Source: CAZART01 sp964487555 (GTDB taxonomy: Bacteria; Bacteroidota; Rhodothermia; Rhodothermales; VXPQ01). Taken from it: 64,000 nucleotides of DNA. How positions within the stretch are numbered: the stretch's first letter is position 1; each line of letters opens with the position of its first letter. The stretch spans positions 42,405 to 106,404 of the forward strand of contig CAZART010000005.1 of NCBI GenBank assembly GCA_964487555.1, in the 5' to 3' direction. The position numbers and the translations under genes are program-made. Below, one piece after another: positions 1-6,310 of the stretch. The notes under the pieces are model-generated. The model worked only from the letters and a program-made list of their open reading frames with translations, made no database searches and had not been told where the DNA came from.

Positions 1-1
1 A

Positions 2-334
2 GGCGGATGGACATGGTACACAGGCTCGGCCGGATGGATGCACCGAGTGGCCGTGGAATCGATCCTCGGATTTCGAGTGGTCGACGGCGCGTTTATCGAG
101 CTCGACCCATGTGTACCGGGCCACTGGGATGAATACCGCCTCCACTATCGGCATCCGTTCACCGACGCCGAGTATGACATCGAAGTGACGGGATCTCCCG
201 CGACCGGCGTGCGGCGGCGGGTTCGCGGGGTTCGTGTAAATGGGATGGAGATCGATCCTGAAGACGGCAAAGCCCGGGTGCCGATAGCCGGCGCGGAGCG
301 CCACTACCGGGTCGAAATCACAATTGGGGCTTGA
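2..334 (+). CDS. GH94 glycoside phosphorylase / glycosyltransferase-36 family protein, C-terminal fragment
   Basis: The frame is open from base 2 and begins GGWTWYTGSAGWMHR, the conserved stretch near the end of the (alpha/alpha)6 barrel of GH94 enzymes such as cellobiose phosphorylase and the C-terminal domain of cyclic beta-1,2-glucan synthase. It continues with ILGFRVVDGAFIELDPCVPG and a small beta-sandwich tail, as is usual in this family. Only about 110 residues lie in the window and the 5' part is upstream, so I cannot tell a stand-alone phosphorylase from an NdvB-like synthase. The ATG at 38 is internal, not the start. The VESILGFR to LDPCVP region resembles the NdvB-type tail more than the shorter phosphorylases. 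The gene sits upstream of xylose isomerase on the same strand, in a carbohydrate context. Confidence 0.8.
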   Translation, partial: GGWTWYTGSAGWMHRVAVESILGFRVVDGAFIELDPCVPGHWDEYRLHYRHPFTDAEYDIEVTGSPATGVRRRVRGVRVNGMEIDPEDGKARVPIAGAERHYRVEITIGA

Positions 335-425
335 TCGCATCTGCAATCAGGTGCAGTCGCTCGCCGTCACGCACGTCGTCGAAGATGCCGGGGTCGATCT
401 GCCGGTCGTGGAAATCCAATTCCAG
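318..425 (-). pseudogene. Possible C-terminal gene remnant, unidentified
   Basis: Read on the minus strand, this stretch gives 35 codons with strong coding character: most third positions are G or C and many codons begin with G. It ends FDDVRDGERLHLIADAIKPQ and a TGA. Directly upstream in the same frame is another TGA (426-428), and before it HYND in a plausible continuation, so the gene looks cut or mutated. It overlaps the end of the GH94 gene by 17 bp. I do not recognise the family. It may be chance or a decayed neighbour. Confidence 0.25.
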
Positions 426-635
426 TCAATCATTGTAGTGCGTGCGTTTGTTGGCGGTGACGTGCTTGCGAGGAGGCGAAAACGGCGCACCCTCTCAGGA
501 GCGCCGCCGATCCGCCGGCATCGCACTTATGCGTGGATCGGCAGCGTTTCGGGCGCTAGTTTAGGCGGTAAACGCTCCGCGGCGATAATCGTCGCCTTCG
601 CATGCATCTTCAACTCCAGAATACAGGCCTTCTAG
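335..635. other. Intergenic region upstream of xylA
   Basis: No convincing plus-strand gene lies here. A plus-strand open frame exists but its translation is compositionally unlike a protein. The left part holds the minus-strand remnant described separately. The right part presumably carries the xylA promoter, but I see no clear TAnnTTTG or sigma-70 element and no stable hairpin. Confidence 0.5.
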
Positions 636-1805
636 ATGAGCGACTCGTATCAACCCAAGAAAGAACACAAGTTTACGTTCGGGCTGTGGACCGTAGGCAA
701 TGTCGGTCGGGATCCTTTCGGGGAGGCGGTTCGACCACCGATCTCCCCGGTGGAGATCGTGCATCTGCTCGCCGACGTCGGCGCGTACGGCGTCAATTTT
801 CACGACAACGACCTTGTACCGATCGATGCGACGCCCGCGGAGCGCGATCGCATCGTCCGTCAATTTAAGCAGGCGCTGGACGAGAGAGGCTTGACGGTCC
901 CGATGGCCACGACCAACCTGTTCTCCGATCCGATTTTCAAGGATGGCGCCTTTACGTCGAACGATGCGGCGGTGCGAGCCTATGCCCTTCAGAAGACGAT
1001 GCAGGCGATGGACCTGGGCGTGGAATGTGGAGCAGGCATCTACGTATTCTGGGGAGGAAGGGAAGGCACGGAATCGGACGCCACGAAGAGTCCGCTCGAT
1101 GCACTGAAGCGCATGCGCGATGCGCTGAATTTCCTCTGCGAATACGCCAAGGATCAGAAGTATGATCTCAAGTTCGCCCTGGAGCCGAAGCCGAACGAGC
1201 CCCGCGGAGACATTTACTTTGCGACGGTTGGGGCTATGCTAGGGTTCATCGAAACGCTCGAGCATCCGGAGATGGTCGGGGTAAATCCCGAGGTCGCCCA
1301 CGAACATATGGCCGGACTCAACTTCACTCACGCCGTCGCCCAGGCATGGGATGCGGGCAAGCTCTTTCACATCGACCTGAACGACCAGAACCCGGGACGA
1401 TACGATCAGGATTTCCGTTTCGGCGCTTACAACCCGAAGGCGGCCTTCTTCCTCGTGAAGTTTCTGGAGGACGTGGGATACGACGGTCCGCGCCACTTTG
1501 ACGCCCATGCCTACCGAACGGAGGACGTCAACGGTGTGAAGGACTTCGCGCGCGGCTGCATGCGAAACTACCTGATTCTCGTGGAAAAGGCGCGCCGCTT
1601 CAACGACGACAGCACCATTCGTGAACTGTTGCGCGAGATCAACCGGGCTTCCGTGGAGACGGCCGATGTGTCGGAAGGATATTCGGTCGAGACGGCAGCG
1701 GCGTTAAAGGCGCAGGTTTTCGACCGAGAGGCCATCGCCGGCCGCGGCCTTCCGTACGAAAGGCTGGATCAGCTGGTGGTGGAACTGCTCCTGGGCGTGC
1801 GGTGA
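636..1805 (+). CDS. xylA: Xylose isomerase, class I (Streptomyces-like)
   Basis: XylA interconverts D-xylose and D-xylulose (and glucose/fructose) in the cytoplasm using two divalent metals. At 389 residues it has the length of the short class I enzymes, and its opening FTFGLWTVG is typical of them. The catalytic and metal residues are all present: His56 and Asp59 (NFHDNDL), Trp139 (VFWGGREG), Glu183 and Lys185 (LEPKPNEPRGD), Glu219 and His222 (NPEVAHEH), Asp247, Asp257 and Asp259 (FHIDLNDQ to YDQDFRFG), and Asp289 (HFDAHAYRTED). No xylulokinase or xylose transporter is adjacent, so the enzyme may serve scattered sugar pathways here. The start at 636 gives the expected N-terminus. Identification is secure. 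Confidence 0.96.
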   Translation: MSDSYQPKKEHKFTFGLWTVGNVGRDPFGEAVRPPISPVEIVHLLADVGAYGVNFHDNDLVPIDATPAERDRIVRQFKQALDERGLTVPMATTNLFSDPIFKDGAFTSNDAAVRAYALQKTMQAMDLGVECGAGIYVFWGGREGTESDATKSPLDALKRMRDALNFLCEYAKDQKYDLKFALEPKPNEPRGDIYFATVGAMLGFIETLEHPEMVGVNPEVAHEHMAGLNFTHAVAQAWDAGKLFHIDLNDQNPGRYDQDFRFGAYNPKAAFFLVKFLEDVGYDGPRHFDAHAYRTEDVNGVKDFARGCMRNYLILVEKARRFNDDSTIRELLREINRASVETADVSEGYSVETAAALKAQVFDREAIAGRGLPYERLDQLVVELLLGVR

Positions 1806-1876
1806 GGCGAGAGGTTCACCTTCTGACACAACGCTGTCACTTCCAACTCCGAAATTAATATCAAAAAGAGAACCCG

Positions 1877-2251
1877 ATGGATTACCAAACCGACGCGCTT
1901 CGCACCCTATCCACTCAATTCCATATCGGCGACGAGGGCGTCACACCGGACTTGCTGCACGGCGCCGTCGGTCTCGCGACGGAAGCGGGTGAGATGCTCG
2001 ATGCCGTGAAGCGCGTACTTTTCTACGGCGCCGAACTCGACCGCACGAATCTCATCGAAGAGCTTGGCGATCTGGAGTGGTACATGGCCGTGATCCGTGA
2101 TGCGCTCGGCGTGGATCAAGGCGAAGTGCAGCGCATCAACATTGAGAAGCTGCGTACGCGCTATCCGGAGAAGTTCACGCAGGAGCACGCGCTGGAACGG
2201 GCGCTGGACCGGGAGCGCACCGTCCTTGAAAATGGATCGCGCCCGCACTGA
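1877..2251 (+). CDS. MazG-like nucleotide pyrophosphohydrolase
   Basis: This 124-residue protein matches the single-domain, all-alpha MazG-like NTP pyrophosphohydrolases that hydrolyse (d)NTPs to the monophosphate and pyrophosphate, thought to clear abnormal nucleotides. The metal-binding helices are visible: EAGE in LATEAGEMLDAVKR (about residues 35-48) and EELGD in LIEELGDLEWYM (about 59-70), the usual E..E and E..D pattern. It is the short stand-alone type rather than the two-domain E. coli MazG. It follows xylA by 71 bp but the pairing need not be functional. The upstream spacer is A/T-rich before the ATG. It ends 10 bp from a convergent histidine kinase gene. Confidence 0.85.
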   Translation: MDYQTDALRTLSTQFHIGDEGVTPDLLHGAVGLATEAGEMLDAVKRVLFYGAELDRTNLIEELGDLEWYMAVIRDALGVDQGEVQRINIEKLRTRYPEKFTQEHALERALDRERTVLENGSRPH

Positions 2252-2261
2252 CCGGGGATAC

Positions 2262-3665
2262 TCAGCCGGGCGCCATTTGGCCCGCGCTGGAAGGTACGAT
2301 GCCGTCGATCGGCGCGGCTGCGGACGTGCAGGACAGCGTGACGACGAATTCCGAGCCGGATCCCGGGTGGCTATGTACGTCGATGGTGCCGTGATGACTC
2401 TCGGCGATGCGGCGGCAGATGGCGAGCCCGATGCCGGAGCCCGGATATTCGGTGCGATGTAGCCGTTGGAACGGTTGGAAAATACGGTCGGCGTATTTCT
2501 CGTCCAGTCCTATTCCATTATCCCGCACCACCAGACGGCACATCTCCAGCCCTTTCTTCACGTCGGCCGGCGGCTCGAGCGTTGCTTCGATTTCGATAAC
2601 CGGAGGGACGTTCGTGCGCCGAAACTTTAAGGCATTGCTTACCAGGTTCCATAGAAGCTGCCGAATTTGCGTCTGATCGCATTCGATGACCGGAAGACGA
2701 TGAATTTTCAACGTCGCGCCGGCATCCTTGATCTGGAGCTCCATATCCCGTGCGACCGCGGTGGCGATTTCATTTAAGTCAACGCGCCTGAAGACCCGCT
2801 CTTGCATGCTGACGCGGGAGTATTGATGCACATCGCTGAGCAGATGCGACATCCAGGCCGCATTGCTTTGCATCCGCTCCACGTAAAATGTCGCCTGTTC
2901 GTTGATCTGATCTCCGAAGTCGTCGCGCAACAGGTCGGCAAACGAGGTAATCTTACGCAGTGGCTCCTGGAGATCATGCGAGGCTAGGATCGCGAAATCT
3001 TGAAGATCCTGGTTTCGGCGTCGCAATTCCTCGTTTACTCGAGTGAGTTCCGCCGTACGCAGCCGCACGCGCTGTTCGAGCGTTTCGTTCAGCCGTTTCA
3101 GCTCCGCATCACGCATGCGGCGATCGATGGCGAAGGCGACGTGATTGGCCACGGTCTGGACCAGATGGAGCTCCGATTCGGTGAAAATGCGGGGCTCGTC
3201 GCAATACGCCATGAACTTGCCGATCAGACGGTCGTCCGCAACGAGTGGAATGAATGCGAGCGATCGAATACCCTCCTGGAGGATTGTATCCCGGAAAGCA
3301 GCGAGCGACGGATCGTCCGCTACATCCGAAACGGTGATTGGCGAGGGACTTTTCTCGCCTCTGGCCCATGGTGAATGGCCTTCGACGGCACGCCGATATG
3401 AATCCGACAACCCGCGCCAGGCTTTGAAGCGGATGACGTCATCGTCGTCAAAGAGCAGGAGTGATGCGCGGTCCGCACGGAGTGATTCCAGGACAGCGTC
3501 CAGCGCACGAGGATAAATTTCGTCACGGTTGCGTGCCCGTGCTACTTCCATGCTGAGCTGATAAACCAACTCAAGCTCGCGAATTCGGGCGCGAAGCTCG
3601 CCCTCGACGGAAGGCGACGGCTTCGGTACGTGACTGACTAGGGAAGCGGGCGAATGGTTCTGCAC
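2262..3665 (-). CDS. GAF-domain sensor histidine kinase
   Basis: A cytoplasmic sensor kinase of about 467 residues with no membrane segment. A GAF domain (about residues 30-185) begins LELVYQLSMEVARARN. A coiled coil follows (NETLEQRVRLRTAEL), then a HisKA helix with the phospho-acceptor His about residue 230 in ILASHDLQEPLRK, then a HATPase domain with NALKF, DNGIGLD and GSGIGLAICRR boxes. The HisKA type, with ASHDLQEPLRKI and FADLL, is shared with the kinases at 17489 and 61618. The start is uncertain: the frame is open up to 3917, but sequence before the GAF domain looks non-coding and overlaps the divergent amidohydrolase. GTG at 3665 is my choice, GTG at 3686 an alternative. No response regulator is nearby, so the partner is unknown. 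Confidence 0.85.
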   Translation of the reverse strand: MQNHSPASLVSHVPKPSPSVEGELRARIRELELVYQLSMEVARARNRDEIYPRALDAVLESLRADRASLLLFDDDDVIRFKAWRGLSDSYRRAVEGHSPWARGEKSPSPITVSDVADDPSLAAFRDTILQEGIRSLAFIPLVADDRLIGKFMAYCDEPRIFTESELHLVQTVANHVAFAIDRRMRDAELKRLNETLEQRVRLRTAELTRVNEELRRRNQDLQDFAILASHDLQEPLRKITSFADLLRDDFGDQINEQATFYVERMQSNAAWMSHLLSDVHQYSRVSMQERVFRRVDLNEIATAVARDMELQIKDAGATLKIHRLPVIECDQTQIRQLLWNLVSNALKFRRTNVPPVIEIEATLEPPADVKKGLEMCRLVVRDNGIGLDEKYADRIFQPFQRLHRTEYPGSGIGLAICRRIAESHHGTIDVHSHPGSGSEFVVTLSCTSAAAPIDGIVPSSAGQMAPG

Positions 3666-3893
3666 GGGCGGATGACAAACGTTCACGTTAGTGGCATTAT
3701 AGGAAGAACCGTGAACGAGCCGACGGAACGTCACGCGCGTCCATCCGAAATAACGAATTCGTCGCAGGATGGTGCGTAGCTCTCGTGGCGGCGAGCGGGC
3801 ATATTGGATCCTGATCGCCCGATTGGCGATTATCCCACCGGGCCTTATTTGGGGATAACCGGCGGCATCCCCCTCGCACCCGCACTGGCAAAC

Positions 3894-4739
3894 GTGATCA
3901 TCGACGCGCATCATCATCTCTGGCGCTACGCCCCCGATCAGTATCCGTGGATCGGAACGGAGATGGGCGTGCTGAAGCGCGACTTCGTAGTCGACGACCT
4001 CCTCGACGAGGTCGCGAAGGTGGACGTTGATGCTACCGTCGTCGTTCAGGCGCGGCAGGAACCTGAAGAGACGGAATGGCTGCTTGATGTAGCGCGCGAA
4101 ACCCGCGAGATACTAGGCGTCGTCGGGTGGGTGGATCTCCTCGCCGACGATCTCGATCACGTTCTGGAGCGCCTATCGCGGAATTCTATGTTCGTCGGCG
4201 TGCGGCACGTGCTCCAGGACGAGCCTGACGACGCGTTCATGCTGCGCGACGACTTCAATCGCGGCATTGGTCGCCTTCGTCATTACGGGCTTATCTATGA
4301 CGTTCTCATTTATTCCCGACATCTGGAAAACGCGAAAATGTTCGCGGATCGCCATCCGGACCAGATTTTCGTGGTCGATCACCTCGCCAAGCCGTCCATC
4401 CGGACGCGTGAGATGGAGCCCTGGAAGTCGGCACTTGCTGAGCTGGCGCGGCGGGAGCACTGCTATTGTAAGCTTTCCGGGGTAGTCACCGAGGCCGATT
4501 GGCGGGATTGGACGGCAGACCAACTGCGCCCGTATCTCGATGCCGCACTCGAGGCATTCGGCCCGGAACGACTCATGTTTGGATCGGACTGGCCCGTATG
4601 TCTGCTCGCCTGCGATTACGCCGGCTGGTATCACCTGGCGAGAGACTTTGCGTCCGATCTGAGCGCGTCGGAGCAGGATCGGATCTTTGGCGGCACGGCG
4701 GCGGAGGCGTATCGGCTTCCTGCTAATACAAGCCTATAG
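3894..4739 (+). CDS. Amidohydrolase-2 family metal hydrolase (sugar-lactonase type)
   Basis: A 281-residue TIM-barrel hydrolase of the amidohydrolase-related family that includes L-fuconolactonase, L-rhamnono-lactonase and 2-pyrone-4,6-dicarboxylate hydrolases. The GTG at 3894 places the metal-binding motif at the very N-terminus (VIIDAHHHLWRY), where family members have it. The usual following pieces are present: ATVVVQARQEPEETEWLLDVA, a VGVRHVLQ loop, FVVDHLAKP (metal or substrate His) and RLMFGSDWPVCLL with the catalytic Asp near the C-terminus. The frame extends upstream to an ATG at 3804, but that extension runs into the kinase promoter region. It probably opens a sugar lactone in the oxidative breakdown of a monosaccharide, consistent with the sugar dehydrogenases elsewhere in the window. 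The exact substrate is not readable. Confidence 0.86.
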   Translation: MIIDAHHHLWRYAPDQYPWIGTEMGVLKRDFVVDDLLDEVAKVDVDATVVVQARQEPEETEWLLDVARETREILGVVGWVDLLADDLDHVLERLSRNSMFVGVRHVLQDEPDDAFMLRDDFNRGIGRLRHYGLIYDVLIYSRHLENAKMFADRHPDQIFVVDHLAKPSIRTREMEPWKSALAELARREHCYCKLSGVVTEADWRDWTADQLRPYLDAALEAFGPERLMFGSDWPVCLLACDYAGWYHLARDFASDLSASEQDRIFGGTAAEAYRLPANTSL

Positions 4740-4789
4740 ACTCGTCGACAGGGAATAGCAAGTTATTATACTTGTAAATCCGTTGGGAG

Positions 4790-5098
4790 CTAAGCCGAGC
4801 CGGTTTCCAGATCATAAATCCTCACGTCCTTCCAGAAGGTGGAGCAGGCATCACGGAAGTCGTCGTGAATGGGATCGTTCTGATAGGCGTCGTGGTCTTC
4901 AACGTTGTCAAAGACGCACACGAGCCCATACGAGTAGGTGCGGTCGATAATGGGCCGGTCGGTGCCGGCGGGGGTGCCGACGTATCCGCGGCGCACCGTG
5001 GCGATTGTGGTCAGGCTGGTGACGCCTTCGACGAAGGAAGTGCGTTCCTCGTCGGAGAGGTCATCCCGAAGCCAGAAATAGACGCAATGAACGAACAT
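4790..5098 (-). CDS. Dabb family (stress-responsive alpha/beta-barrel) protein
   Basis: A 102-residue dimeric ferredoxin-like protein of the Dabb family. It opens MFVHCVYFWLRDDLSDEER, where the family has the signature VHxVxFWLK, and has the YSYGLVCVFDNVEDHDAYQ segment and the ending HDDFRDAC typical of the fold. Members are small cytoplasmic proteins of unclear role, often next to sugar-catabolism genes in Bacteroidota and sometimes acting as isomerases or cyclases. It is convergent with the lactonase-type gene upstream and divergent from the Tat-exported epimerase, with a 74-bp spacer. Family assignment is good, function open. Confidence 0.85.
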   Translation of the reverse strand: MFVHCVYFWLRDDLSDEERTSFVEGVTSLTTIATVRRGYVGTPAGTDRPIIDRTYSYGLVCVFDNVEDHDAYQNDPIHDDFRDACSTFWKDVRIYDLETGSA

Positions 5099-5172
5099 AA
5101 TTCTATTCCACTATTCACTATTCTTCGTGTCGGTGATCATCGGAATATAAGACTTCGGTCCAGCGGATTAGC

Positions 5173-6105
5173 ATGAAACGAAGAACCTTCTTACGTCTGG
5201 CAGGAACAGGTACGGCCGGGATTGTTGCCGGCACGTCGTTATCGGGACTGCATCGAACGGCCGGTGCTGCGCGGTCACGTTCTCGAGATGCATTCGGCCC
5301 GGTATCCCTGCAGAAAGCGGTAAAGTTCGACATGATCGACGAGCCGCTCTCCGTTCTTGAAAAGTTTGAGCTTTTACAGGAAATCGGATTCGACGGTGTT
5401 GAGCTAAGCAGTCCCAACGAGCTTGATAACGCCGAAGTGATCGCTGCTCGGGATGCGACCGGTCTGCCCATTCACGGCGTCGTCGATTCGGTGCACTGGA
5501 ACAAGACGCTGTCCGATCCCGATCCAGCCGTTCGTGAGGAGGGAGTTAGCGGTCTCGAGACGGCGTTACGTGACGCAAAAGCGTATGGTGCGTCGACGGT
5601 CTTGCTCGTGCCCGCCGTCGTAACGGAGGATGTCGCGTATGACGAAGCCTACGAGCGGTCGCAGGCCGAAATAAGAACGGTGCTTCCTCTAGCCGAAGAG
5701 CTCGACGTGCGCATCGCGATCGAGAACGTCTGGAATCGATTCCTTCTCAGCCCGCTCGAGACGGCCCGGTACATCGATGAGTTCGAGAGCCCGTGGATCG
5801 GCGCGTACTTCGACATCGGAAACGTCGTCAATTTCGGGTGGCCGGAGCACTGGATCCGCATTTTAGGAGACCGGATTCTGAAGCTCGACGTCAAGGAATA
5901 CAGTCGCGAGGTGCGGGATGAAGAGGGTCCGTACGCGGGATTCCGCGTGCCGCTCGGGGAGGGAAGCGTGCGGTGGCCGGCCGTGCTGAAGGCGCTCGCC
6001 GACATCGGATTTGAGGGATGGGCAACGGCGGAGGTGCGGGGAGGGGATCGGGCAAGACTTGAGGAGATCGCCGACGGCATGAATCGCATTCTCGAGCTGG
6101 GCTGA
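5173..6105 (+). CDS. Sugar phosphate isomerase/epimerase family TIM-barrel protein, Tat-exported
   Basis: A 310-residue xylose-isomerase-like TIM barrel (AP endonuclease 2 family). The N-terminus MKRRTFLRLAGTGTAGIVAG is a twin-arginine signal, so the enzyme is predicted periplasmic. The barrel shows the family landmarks: EIGFDGVELSSP, a GLPIHGV strand, IAIENVWNRF (metal Glu), GAYFDIGNVVNFG (metal Asp) and LKLDVKEYSR, then a terminal Glu in GWATAEVRGG. It probably isomerises or epimerises a sugar or keto-sugar together with Gfo/Idh/MocA dehydrogenases such as those at 35861-39340. A second protein of the same family lies at 37341, although the sequences have diverged. The substrate is not determinable. 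Confidence 0.86.
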   Translation: MKRRTFLRLAGTGTAGIVAGTSLSGLHRTAGAARSRSRDAFGPVSLQKAVKFDMIDEPLSVLEKFELLQEIGFDGVELSSPNELDNAEVIAARDATGLPIHGVVDSVHWNKTLSDPDPAVREEGVSGLETALRDAKAYGASTVLLVPAVVTEDVAYDEAYERSQAEIRTVLPLAEELDVRIAIENVWNRFLLSPLETARYIDEFESPWIGAYFDIGNVVNFGWPEHWIRILGDRILKLDVKEYSREVRDEEGPYAGFRVPLGEGSVRWPAVLKALADIGFEGWATAEVRGGDRARLEEIADGMNRILELG

Positions 6106-6310
6106 ATGAAGCACGCGTATTTCGGCCGCAGCGGAGTATTACGACAAGGTTGCTTCGGTTTGCAAACACATCTTCTGCTGAGCCATATGCGTTCTTAGGC
6201 GGTTTCGAGTGACAGACGCTCGCTTCTGCGTCGGCGACGTTGAAGTGTCGCAGCAGCGCTTCACGGACGTGAGGTAGACTTCCCGCAGTTCGTTTCCAGC
6301 AGGCCTACAT

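Noticed and set aside
3696..3701. Perfect TATAAT on the minus strand before the GAF kinase
   Set aside because: No -35 element at proper distance is seen and the Bacteroidota promoter differs, so I did not call a promoter.
4759..4774. Small hairpin CAAGT/ACTTG between convergent genes
   Set aside because: Only five base pairs and no U-tract. Too weak to call a terminator.
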